The notes under the pieces were generated by a model. That model was not told the DNA's origin. It saw nothing but the letters and a program-made list of their open reading frames with translations, and did no database searches. From NCBI GenBank assembly GCA_023055505.1, contig JALIRH010000144.1, positions 646,174 through 710,173 on the forward strand: a stretch of 64,000 nucleotides of DNA. Direction: 5' to 3'. The DNA is from Callipepla californica brunnescens (taxonomy: Eukaryota; Chordata; Aves; Galliformes; Odontophoridae). Below, in pieces: positions 44,001-54,737 of this stretch. Numbering within the stretch: position 1 is the first letter of the stretch; every line of letters starts with the position of its first letter. The translations under genes were made by a program, and so were the position numbers.

Positions 44001-46536
44001 CCATAGCCTCCCCACAGCCTCTTCATAGCTACCCAATAGCTGCCTCACTGGTGCACCATAGCTGCCCCAGAGCCTCGCCATAGCCTCATCATAGCTGCTC
44101 CACTGCTGCCCCATTGCTACCTCCCTGCTGCCCCATAGCCGCCCCATGGCTGCCTAATAGCCGCCCAATAGCTGCCCCACTGCTGCCCCATTGATGCCTT
44201 ATATCTGCCCGACTACTGCCACATAGCCACTATATACCTGCCCCATAGCCTCCCCATAGCCTCCTCATAGCTGCCCCATAGCTGCCCTCGAGCCTCCTCA
44301 TAGCTGTCCCACTGCTGTCCCATAGCTGCCCCGTGACTGCCTCATAGCTGTCAAACTGCTGCCCTAAAGACGCCCCATAGCTTCCTCACTGATGCACCAT
44401 AGCTGCCGCACAGCCTCTCCATAGCCTCTTTATAGCTGCCCAACTGCTGCCCCATAGCTGCCTCACTGCTTCCCCACTACTGCCCAATAGCTACCCCGTA
44501 GCTGCCTCACTGCTGCCCCATATCTGCCCCACTACTTCCCCATAGCTGCCCCACTAATGCCCCATAGCTGCCCCATAGCCTCTCCTGAGCTGCCACATAG
44601 CTGCCTCACTACTGCCCCAACTGCTGCCCAACTGCTGCCTCATAGCTGCCAAACTACTGCCCCACAGCCGCCCCAAAGCTGTTTCAAATCTGCTCCATAG
44701 CTGCCCCATAGCCTCCTCATAGCTGCCCAACTGCTGCCCCATAGCTGACTCACTGCTAACCCATAGCTGCCCCATGGCTGCCTTATAGCCGCACCATAGC
44801 TGCTTCACTGCTGCCACATATCTGACCCATAGCCGCCTCATAACTGCCTCACTGCTGCTTCATAGCCGCCCCATAGCCTCCTCATAGCCTCCTCATATCT
44901 GCCCCACTGCTGCCACATAGCTGTCTTACTACTGCCCCATACCTGCCCCACTGCTGCTCCATATCCGCCCCATAGCTGCCCGACTGCTGCCCCATATCTG
45001 CCCCATAGCCTCCTCATAGCTGTTCTAAAGCTAGCTCAATGCTGTCCGATAGCTGCCCCATAGCCTCCCCATAGCCTCCTCTTAACTGCCCCACTCGGCC
45101 CCATAGCTGCAGCACTAATGCCCCATAGCTGACCGACTACTCCCTCATTGCTGCCCCATAGCTTCCCCATAGCTACCTCACCGTTGCCACATATCTACCC
45201 CATATCCTCCCCACAGCCTCCTCAAAGCTACCCCATAGCTGCCTCACTGTTGCACCATAGCTGCCCCATAGCCTCTCCATACCCTCCTCATTGCTGCCCC
45301 ATAGCTGCCCCATAGCTTCCCCACAGCCTCCTCATAACTGTCCCATTGGTGCCCCATAGCTGCCCCATGGCTGCCTCACTGGTGTACCATAGCTGCCCCA
45401 TGGCTGCCTCACTGGTGTACCATAGCTGCCCCGTAGACTCACCATAGCCTCATCATAGCTTCCCAACTGCTGCCCCATTGCTACCTCCCTGCTGCCCTAT
45501 AGCTGCCCCATAGCTGCTCCATAGCCTCCCCATAGCCTCCTCATAACTGCCCCACTAATGCCCCATAGCTGCCGCACTAATGCCCCATATTTGACTCTCT
45601 ACTCCCTCACTGCTGCCCCGTAGCCTCCCTATAGCTGCCTCACTGGTGCCCCATATCTGCCTCACTGGTGCCCCATAGCTGCCCCATAGCTTCCCCACAG
45701 CCTTCTCATAGCTGCCTCACTACTTCCTCACTACTGCCCCATAGCTTTCTCATAGCTACCCCATAGCTGCCTCACTGCTGCCCCATATCTGCCCCACTAC
45801 TTCCCCATAGCTGCCCCACTAATGCCCCATAGCTGCCACATAGCCTCTTAATAACCGTCCCATATCTGCCCCACTGCTGCTCCATTGCCTCCCCATAACC
45901 TCCTCATAGCTGACCCATAGCTGCCCCATAGCTACCTCACTGCTGCCCCATACGTGCCCCATGGCTGCCTAATTCCCGCCCCATAGCTGCCCCACTGCTG
46001 CCTTATATCTGCCCAACTACTGCCACATAGGCACTCTATAGCTGCCCCATAGCCTCCCCTTAGCCTCCTCATAGCTGCCCCATAGCTAGCTCTCTGCTGC
46101 CACATAGCTTCCCCATAGCCTCCTCATAGCTGTCCCACTGCTGCCCCATAGCTGCCAAAATGCTGCCCCAAAGCCGCCCCATAGCTTCCTCACTGATGCA
46201 CCATAGCTGCCCCATAGCCTCCCATAGCCTCCTTATAGCTGCCTCACTGCTACTCCATAGCTCCATCACTGCTTCCTCATAGCTGCCCCACTACTGCCTC
46301 ATAGCTGCTTGATGGCTGCCTAATAGCCGCCCCATACCTGCCCCACTCTTGCCCCATAACTGCCCCATGGCTACCCTTAGAGCTGCCCCACTTCTGTCCC
46401 ATAGCTGCCCCATAGCTGCCCCACTGCTGCCCCGTGGCTGCCTCATTTCTGCCCCATACCTGCCTTACTGCAGCCCCATAGCCGCCCCATAGCCACCCCA
46501 TAGCTGCCTCATATCCTCCCCATAGCCTCCTCATAG
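41007..46536. repeat. 11-bp minisatellite, block 1 (consensus CTGCCCCATAG)
   Basis: About 500 units of 11 bp follow the consensus CTGCCCCATAG, with frequent variants CTGCCTCACTG, CCTCCTCATAG, CCTCCCCATAG, CCGCCCCATAG and CTGCCCCACTG. On the minus strand the unit has no stop in any frame, so three units encode the same 11-residue peptide (L-W-G-S-Y-G-A-A-M-G-Q) whichever frame is used. The many minus-strand open frames here (up to 180 residues) follow from this and are not separate genes. The left edge replaces the rest of ERV-L pol. Confidence 0.95.
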
Positions 46537-46702
46537 ATGTTACAAGTGCTAGGGGAAAAAAGAGAGCGCCGCGCGGCCCCGGAATCCTGCCCCGCCCCTC
46601 CCCCGCTGCCGCTGCCGCTGCCGCTGCCGCTGCCCCTGCCCAGCCCCACCCCCAAAGCTCACAGTGCCTCCCGTACAGCCGCCGCCGCCGCTCCAACGTG
46701 CG

Positions 46703-46716
46703 GTTTCCGCGGCAAC
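46703..46716 (+). promoter_or_regulatory. RFX X-box-like site 1
   Basis: GTTTCCGCGGCAAC fits the RFX X-box pattern (GTTNCC, two bases, GGCAAC-type inverted half-sites). RFX factors drive ciliary gene promoters. It lies about 275 bp upstream of the ATG. Confidence 0.6.
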
Positions 46717-46777
46717 GGAGCCGCCGCCGCCGCCGCCGCTCCAACGCGCGGTTTCCGCAGTTTCCGCAGTTTCCGCG

Positions 46778-46791
46778 GTTCCCACGGCAAC
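46778..46791 (+). promoter_or_regulatory. RFX X-box-like site 2
   Basis: GTTCCCACGGCAAC is a second inverted half-site match of the same spacing, about 200 bp upstream of the ATG. Its partner modules repeat the half-site GTTTCCGC several times. Confidence 0.62.
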
Positions 46792-46985
46792 GGAGCCGCC
46801 GCCGCCGCCGCCGCTCCAACGCGCGGTTTCCGCGGTTTCCGCGGCGCCGCCACCGCCGCCGCCATAGTACTCCACCGCTCCGTTCATCTGCGGGGGGGGG
46901 GGACTTCCGTTTCCGGCTTCCGGGACCGGCGCACGCGTAGTGCTATTCCCAGAGCCGCGCGCAGTGGGGGTGGGGCTGTTCGGCC

Positions 46986-47061
46986 ATGGCGTTGGCGGGG
47001 GGGGAGGTCGCGCAACGTGGAGCTCCTGGGGGAGCTACAGCGGCTGCTCGCGCACACGCAG
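46986..47061 (+). CDS. Probable first coding exon of an unidentified gene
   Basis: An ATG in a good context (CGGCCATGGCG) lies at the 3' side of the CpG island, with a consensus splice donor CAG/GTGGGA at 47061/47062. In the ATG frame the exon codes an Ala/Gly-rich sequence of about 25 residues. In another frame the same exon codes RNVELLGELQRLLAHTQ, a more protein-like amphipathic helix, open upstream as well. The two are separated by a run of eight G (46997-47004) where one base fewer would link them. I do not recognise the gene, and no later exon is identifiable in the downstream minisatellite. It may be a 5' exon with a distant partner, or a relic. Confidence 0.45.
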
Positions 47062-47397
47062 GTGGGAAAGGGGAGGGGGGGAGGAGTGGGGTGGCGGAGG
47101 GAGAAGGGGGGAATAGGGTGTGGGTGGGGTGGGGCGGAGTTGGGTGAGGGACGGGGATGTGGGGCTGGGGTTGGGGCTAATGGGGCTCGATGCTCGGTTC
47201 TAAGTCCGGGTGCTCAGTTAGGGGTCTGAAGGCTCTGTTATGGGGCTGGGGCTGCAGATGTGGGGTCGGGGTTATGGGGCTGGGGTCGGGGTTGTGGGTC
47301 CGGGGCCGTCGATGTGGGGGAGGGATCAGCCAGTCCTCATTGGTGGGCAACCATGGAAGGGGCGAGGACTCCAACAAAAGAAGCGGGGGGAAACCAG
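47062..47397 (+). other. G-rich intron-like sequence after the CpG-island exon
   Basis: This is strongly G-rich on the plus strand (GGGGTGGGG, ATGGGGCTGGGG-type words), with G-quadruplex potential. It passes into the 11-bp minisatellite at about 47398. No coding sequence is supported. Confidence 0.6.
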
Positions 47398-48100
47398 CAG
47401 CCCCACTGCTGCCCCATAGCCTCCTCATAGCTGCCCCACTGCAGCCCCATAGCTGCCCCATGGCTGCCCCACTGCTGCCCCGCTGCCACCCCCATAGCCA
47501 CCCCACTGCTGCCCCATAGCTGCCCCACTACTGCCTCATAGTGGCCCCATAGCCTCCTCAGAGCTGCCCGATAGCTGCCTCATAGCCACCAGATAGCCGC
47601 CCCATAGCTGCTCCATAGCCTCCCCATAGCCTCCTCATAGCTGCAACACTGCTGCACCATAGCTGCTCCATGGCTGTATAATAGCCGCCCGATAGCTGCC
47701 CCACGGCTTCCCAATAGCTGCCCAATAGCTGCCCGACTACTGCCACATAGCCGCTCTATACCTGCCCAATAGCCTCCTCATAGCTTTCCCACTGCAGCCC
47801 CATACCTGCCCCATGGCTGCCCCATTGCTGCCACATAGCCACCCCACTGCTGCCCCATAGCTGCCCCACTACTGCCTCATAGCGGCCTCATAGCCTCCTC
47901 AGAGCTGCCCGATATCTGCATCACTGCTGCCTTAGAGCCGCCCCATAGCTGCCCCACTGCTGCCCCATTGCTGCCTCACTGCAGCCCCATAGCTGCCAAT
48001 GGCTGCCCCATAACCTCCTCATAGCTGCCCCACTGCTGCCCCATAGCCGCCCCATAGCTGCCCCACTGCTAACTTATAGTTGCCCCACTACTGCCCCATA

Positions 48101-51100
48101 GCTTCCCCACTGCTGCTCCACAGCCGCCCCAAAGCCTGCTCATAGCTGCCCCACTGCTGCCCCATATCTGCCTCATGGCTGCCTCATAGCCGCACCATAG
48201 CTGCCCCACTGCTGCCCCGTGTCTGCCTCATGGCTGCCTCATAGCCGCACCATAGCTGCCCCACTGCTGTCCCATAGCTGCCCTATAGCTTCCTCGTAGC
48301 TGCCCCACTGCTGCCCCATAGATGCAAAATGGCTGCCTCATAGCCGCTCCGTAGCTGCCCCACTGCTGCCCTATAGCATTTCCATAGCCTCTTCATAGCT
48401 GCCTCACTGCTGCCCCCACAGCCACCCCATGGCTGCCTCATACCTGCCCCATAGCTGCCTCCTAGCCGCTCCATACATGCCCCATAGTCTCCCTATAGCG
48501 TCCTCATTGCTGCCCCACTACTGCGTTATTGCTGCCCCACTGCTGCCCCATAGCTGCCCCATAACGTCCTCATAGCTGCCCCATAGCTGCCCCATAGCTG
48601 CCTCACTGCTGCCCAATAGGTGCCCAAAGGCTGCCTAATAGCCGCCCCATAGCTGCCCCACTGCTTCCCAATAGCTGCCTTATATCTGCCCGACTGCTGC
48701 CCCATAGCTGCCTCATAGCCTCCCCATAGTCTCCTCATAGTTGCCCACACTGCTGCCCCATAGCCTTCCCATAGCTGCCTTAGCTGCCCCACTGCTGCCC
48801 CATATCTGCCCCATAGCCTCCTCAAGGCCTCCTCATAGCTAACCCATAGCTGCCTCACTGGTGCCCCATAGCTGCCTCTCTGCTGCCCCATAGCTGCCCC
48901 ATAGCCTCCTCATAGCTGCCTCACTGCTGCCCCATATCTGCCCAACTTCTGCCTAATTGCTGCCTCACTGCTGCACCATAGCTGCCCTACGGCTGCCTCA
49001 TAGTTGCCCCATAGCTGTCTCATAGCCACCCGATAGCTGCCTCCATAGCCTTCTCGTAGCTTCCTTACTGCTGCCCCATAGCTGCACCGTGGCTGCCCCA
49101 TAACTGCACCGTGGCTGCCTCATAGCCGTTACATATCTGCCCCATAGCCTCCCCATAGCCTCCCCATAGCTTCCTCATAGCTGCCTCACTGCTACCCCCA
49201 TAGCTCCCTCGCTGCTTCCCCATAGGTGCCCCATGGCTACCTCATAGCTGCCCCACTGCTGTCCCATAGCTGCCCCATGGCTGCCTCATAGCCACCCCAT
49301 AGCTGACCCACTGCTGCCTCATAGCCACCCCATAGCTGACCCACCGCTGCCTCATAGCTGCTCCACTACTGCCCCATAGCTGCCTCACTGGTTTCTCATA
49401 CCTACCCCATGGCTGCCTCATAACCTCCCCATAGCTGCCCCACTACTGCCCCATAGCCACCCCGTCGCTGCCCCATAGCCTCCCCATACTTGCCCCATAG
49501 CTGTCTCACTGCTGCCCCATAGCTGCCCCATGGCTGCCTCATAGCCGTCCAATAGCTGCCCGACTACTGCCCCATAGCCACCCCGTCGCTGCCCCATAGC
49601 CTCCCCATACTTGCCCCATAGCTGTCTCACTGCTGCCCCATAGCTGCCCCATGGCTGCCTCATAGCCGTCCAATAGCTGCCCGACTACTGCCCCATAGCT
49701 GCCTCATAGCCTCCCCATAGTCTCCTCATAGTTGCCCACACTGCTGCCCCATAGCCTCCCCATAGCTGCCTTAGCTGCCCCACTGCTGCACCACATCTGC
49801 CCCATAGCCTCCTCATAGCTGACCCATAGCTGCTTGATAAGTGCCTCATACCTGTTGTATAACTGCCTCACTGCTGCCCCATAGCTGCCCCATAGTTTCC
49901 TCAGAGCCTCCTCATATTTGCCCCACTGCTGCCCCGTAGCTGCCTTACTACTGCCCCATACCTGCCTCACTGCTGCCCCATAGCTTCCCCGTCGCTGCCT
50001 CATAGCCGCCCCATTGCTGCCCCATGGCTTCCCAATAGCATCCTCAAAGCTGCCCCATTGCTTCCCCTTAGCTTCCTCACTGCTGCCCCATAGCTACCCC
50101 ACTACTGCCCCATAGCCGCCCCGTAGCCTCAAAGCTGCCCCACTGCTGCCCCATGGCTGCCTCTTTGTTGCCCCATACCTGCCCCACTGCTGCCCTATAG
50201 CCACCCCATAGCTGCCTCACTTCTGCCCCATAACTGCCTCATATCCTCCCCATAGATGCCTCACTGCTACACAATAGCTGCCCCACAGCTGCCCCATAGC
50301 TGCCTCACTGCAGCCCCACAGCTACTTTTTGTCTGCCTCAAAGATGCCCCATAGCTTCCTCATGGCCTTCCCATAGTCTCATCATAGCTGCCCCACTGCT
50401 GCCCCATAGCTGCCTTACTACTGCCCCTTGCTGCCCCAAGGCTCGCTTATAGCTACACCATAGCTGTTTCACTACTGCCACATAGCTGCCCCATGGCTGC
50501 CCCATAGCTGCTCAACTGCTGCCCCATAGTCGCCCCATAGCTGCCCCACTGCTGCCCCATACCTGCTTCATAGCCTCCCCATAGTCTCCTCCTGCTACCC
50601 CACTGCTGCCCCATAGCTGCTCCATAGCCTCTCAAGAGACTCCTCATAGCTGCCCCACTTCAGCCCCATAGCCGCCCCATAGCTGCCTCACTGCTGCCCC
50701 ATTGCCACCCCATGGCTGCCTAATAGCCGCCCCATAGCTGTCCCACTGCTGCCCCATAGCTGCCTTATAGGTGCCCCACTACTGCCACATTGCCGCTCTA
50801 TAGCTGCCCCATAGCCACCCCATAGCTGCCCCCATAGCCTTCTCAATAGCTTCCTTACTGCTGCCCATAGCTGCCCCACTGCTGCCCCATAGCTGCACCG
50901 TGGCTGCCCCATAGCCTCCCCATAGCCTCATCATAGCTGCCTCACTGCTACCCCATAGCTCCCTCGCTGCTTCCCCATAGCTGCCCCATGGCTACCTCAT
51001 AGCTGCCCCATAGCTGCCCCACTACTGCCCCATAGCCACCCCATAGCTGCCTCACTGCTCCCCCATAGCTACATTTTGTCTGCCTCAGAGCTGCCCCATC

Positions 51101-51452
51101 GCTTCCCCATGGCCTTCCCATAGCCTCGTCATAGCTGCCAAACTACTGACCCATAGCTGCTTCACTACTGCCCCATAGCTGCCCAATGGCTTCCCCATAG
51201 CCGCCCTATAGCTGCCCAACTACTGCCCCATAGCCTCCCCATAGCTGCCTCACTGCTCCCCCATAGCTGCCCCATGTCTGCCTCATCGCCGCCCCATAGC
51301 TGCCCCATAGCCTCTCGATAGCTGACCCATAGCTGCCCCATAGCCTCCTCATAGCTGCCTCACTGCTGCCTGATTGCTGCCTCACTTCTGCCCCATAGCT
51401 GCCCAATGGCTTCCTCATAGCCGCCCCATAGCTGCCCCACTACTGCCCCATA
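48101..51452. repeat. 3.3-kb duplicated segment within the minisatellite, copy 1
   Basis: The landmark GCTTCCCCACTGCTGCTCCA occurs at 48101 and again at 51453. Landmark shifts are 3352, then 3318, then 3196 bp, stepping with small gains or losses in multiples of 11 or one base. The similarity is far above that between neighbouring 11-bp units. Confidence 0.88.
49443..49684. repeat. 121-bp local duplication (11 units) in minisatellite
   Basis: The block starting CTACTGCCCCATAGCCACC at 49443 recurs at 49564, a shift of 121 bp or exactly eleven 11-bp units. The corresponding place in the second 3.3-kb copy has one block only. Confidence 0.85.
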
Positions 51453-54400
51453 GCTTCCCCACTGCTGCTCCACAGCCGCCCCAAAGCCTGCTCATAGCTG
51501 CCCCACTGCTGCCCCGTGTCTGCCTCATGGCTGCCTCATAGCCGCACCATAGCTGCCCCACTGCTGTCCCATAGCTGCCCTATAGCTTCCTCGTAGCTGC
51601 CCCACTGCTGCCCCATAGATGCAAAATGGCTGCCTCATAGCCGCTCCGTAGCTGCCCCACTGCTGCCCTATAGCATTTCCATAGCCTCTTCATAGCTGCC
51701 TCACTGCTGCCCCACAGCCACCCCATGGCTGCCTCATACCTGCCCCATAGCTGCCTCCTAGCCGCTCCATACATGCCCCATAGTCTCCCTATAGCGTCCT
51801 CATTGCTGCCCCACTACTGCCCCATAGCTGCCCCACTACTGCGTTATTGCTGCCCCACTGCTGCCCCATAGCTGCCCCATAACGTCCTCATAGCTGCCCC
51901 ATAGCTGCCCCATACCTGCCTCACTGCTGCCCAATAGGTGCCCAAAGGCTGCCTAATAGCCGCCCCATAGCTGCCCCACTGCTTCCCAATAGCTGCCTTA
52001 TATCTGCCCGACTGCTGCCCCATAGCTGCCTCATAGCCTCCCCATAGTCTCCTCATAGTTGCCCACACTGCTGCCCCATAGCCTTCCCATAGCTGCCTTA
52101 GCTGCCCCACTGCTGCCCCATATCTGCCCCATAGCTTCCTCAAGGCCTCCTCATAGCTAACCCATAGCTGCCTCACTGGTGCCCCATAGCTGCCTCTCTG
52201 CTGCCCCATAGCTGCCCCATAGCCTCCTCATAGCTGCCTCACTGCTGCCCCATATCTGCCCAACTTCTGCCTAATTGCTGCCTCACTGCTGCACCATAGC
52301 TGCCCTACGGCTGCCTCATAGTTGCCCCATAGCTGTCTCATAGCCACCCGATAGCTGCCTCCATAGCCTTCTCGTAGCTTCCTTACTGCTGCCCCATAGC
52401 TGCACCGTGGCTGCCCCATAACTGCACCGTGGCTGCCTCATAGCCGTTACATATCTGCCCCATAGCCTCCCCATAGCCTCCCCATAGCTTCCTCATAGCT
52501 GCCTCACTGCTACCCCATAGCTCCCTCGCTGCTTCCCCATAGGTGCCCCATGGCTACCTCATAGCTGCCCCACTGCTGTCCCATAGCTGCCCCATGGCTG
52601 CCTCATAGCCACCCCATAGCTGACCCACTGCTGCCTCATAGCCACCCCATAGCTGACCCACCGCTGCCTCATAGCTGCTCCACTACTGCCCCATAGCTGC
52701 CTCACTGGTTTCTCATACCTACCCCATGGCTGCCTCATAACCTCACCATAGCTGCCCCACTACTGCCCCATAGCCACCCCGTCGCTGCCCCATAGCCTCC
52801 CCATACTTGCCCCATAGCTGTCTCACTGCTGCCCCATAGCTGCCCCATGGCTGCCTCATAGCCGTCCAATAGCTGCCCGACTACTGCCCCATAGCTGCCT
52901 CATAGCCTCCCCATAGTCTCCTCATAGTTGCCCACACTGCTGCCCCATAGCCTCCCCATAGCTGCCTTAGCTGCCCCACTGCTGCACCACATCTGCCCCA
53001 TAGCCTCCTCATAGCTGACCCATAGCTGCTTGATAAGTGCCTCATACCTGTTGTATAACTGCCTCACTGCTGCCCCATAGCTGCCCCATAGTTTCCTCAG
53101 AGCCTCCTCATATTTGCCCCACTGCTGCCCCGTAGCTGCCTTACTACTGCCCCATACCTGCCTCACTGCTGCCCCATAGCTTCCCCGTCGCTGCCTCATA
53201 GCCGCCCCATTGCTGCCCCATGGCTTCCCAATAGCATCCTCAAAGCTGCCCCATTGCTTCCCCTTAGCTTCCTCACTGCTGCCCCATAGCTACCCCACTA
53301 CTGCCCCATAGCCGCCCCGTAGCCTCAAAGCTGCCCCACTGCTGCCCCATGGCTGCCTCTTTGTTGCCCCATACCTGCCCCACTGCTGCCCTATAGCCAC
53401 CCCATAGCTGCCTCACTTCTGCCCCATAACTGCCTCATATCCTCCCCATAGATGCCTCACTGCTACACAATAGCTGCCCCACAGCTGCCCCATAGCTGCC
53501 TCACTGCAGCCCCACAGCTACTTTTTGTCTGCCTCAAAGATGCCCCATAGCTTCCTCATGGCCTTCCCATAGTCTCATCATAGCTGCCCCACTGCTGCCC
53601 CATAGCTGCCTTACTACTGCCCCTTGCTGCCCCAAGGCTCGCTTATAGCTACACCATAGCTGTTTCACTACTGCCACATAGCTGCCCCATGGCTGCCCCA
53701 TAGCTGCTCAACTGCTGCCCCATAGTCGCCCCATAGCTGCCCCACTGCTGCCCCATACCTGCTTCATAGCCTCCCCATAGTCTCCTCCTGCTACCCCACT
53801 GCTGCCCCATAGCTGCTCCATAGCCTCTCAAGAGACTCCTCATAGCTGCCCCACTTCAGCCCCATAGCCGCCCCATAGCTGCCTCACTGCTGCCCCATTG
53901 CCACCCCATGGCTGCCTAATAGCCGCCCCATAGCTGTCCCACTGCTGCCCCATAGCTGCCTTATAGGTGCCCCACTACTGCCACATTGCCGCTCTATAGC
54001 TGCCCCATAGCCACCCCATAGCTGCCCCCATAGCCTTCTCAATAGCTTCCTTACTGCTGCCCATAGCTGCCCCACTGCTGCCCCATAGCTGCACCATGGC
54101 TGCCCCATAGCCTCCCCATAGCCTCATCATAGCTGCCTCACTGCTACCCCATAGCTCCCTCGCTGCTTCCCCATAGCTGCCCCATGGCTACCTCATAGCT
54201 GCCCCATAGCTGCCCCACTACTGCCCCATAGCCACCCCATAGCTGCCTCACTGCTCCCCCATAGCTACATTTTGTCTGCCTCAGAGCTGCCCCATCGCTT
54301 CCCCATGGCCTTCCCATAGCCTCGTCATAGCTGCCAAACTACTGACCCATAGCTGCTTCACTACTGCCCCATAGCTGCCCAATGGCTTCCCCATAGCCGC

Positions 54401-54637
54401 CCTATAGCTGCCCAACTACTGCCCCATAGCCTCCCCATAGCTGCCTCACTGCTCCCCCATAGCTGCCCCATGTCTGCCTCATCGCCGCCCCATAGCTGCC
54501 CCATAGCCTCTCGATAGCTGACCCATAGCTGCCCCATAGCCTCCTCATAGCTGCCTCACTGCTGCCTGATTGCTGCCTCACTTCTGCCCCATAGCTGCCC
54601 AATGGCTTCCTCATAGCCGCCCCATAGCTGCCCCACT
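51453..54637. repeat. 3.2-kb duplicated segment within the minisatellite, copy 2
   Basis: This second copy of 48101-51441 is nearly identical (only scattered substitutions, such as ACCGTGG to ACCATGG near 54094). It is shorter mainly because it lacks the 121-bp block duplicated in copy 1. Confidence 0.88.
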
Positions 54638-54737
54638 GCTGCCCCATAGCTGCCTTATAGCTGCCCTACTACTGCCCCATAGCTGCCCCACTGCTGCCCA
54701 ATAGCTGCCCCATAGCTTCCCCATAGCCTCCTCATAC

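Larger units (their letters stand above)
46540..47120 (+). promoter_or_regulatory. CpG island / GC-rich promoter
   Basis: There is a sharp rise in G+C and CpG compared with flanking minisatellite. It includes GC boxes (CCCCGCCCC near 46590), (GCTGCC)n and (GCC)n runs, ETS-like CTTCCGG words near 46917, and three tandem modules built from GCC repeats, CTCCAACGCGCGGTTTCCGC and CGGCAACGGAG (about 46680-46720, 46721-46795 and 46796-46852). No TATA box is visible upstream of the ATG at 46986. Features fit a housekeeping or ciliary-gene promoter. Open frames on both strands through the GCC repeats are shadows. Confidence 0.75.
47398..54737. repeat. 11-bp minisatellite, block 2
   Basis: The consensus and orientation are the same as in block 1 (CTGCCCCATAG family), about 660 units. 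It includes a large internal tandem duplication and a local 121-bp (11 x 11) duplication. It ends at CCTCCTCATACC, where it changes to the 8-bp satellite. The minus-strand open frames are repeat by-products. Confidence 0.95.

Noticed and set aside
46277..46819. 180-residue minus-strand frame through minisatellite and GCC repeats
   Set aside because: It joins 11-bp repeat peptide with Arg/Gly/Cys runs from GCC repeats. No start context or homology supports it, and it runs antisense to the CpG-island promoter.
46537..47229. 230-residue plus-strand frame across the CpG island
   Set aside because: Open because of GC richness and lacking an in-frame ATG; it crosses a consensus splice donor at 47062. 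Only the short first exon is kept.
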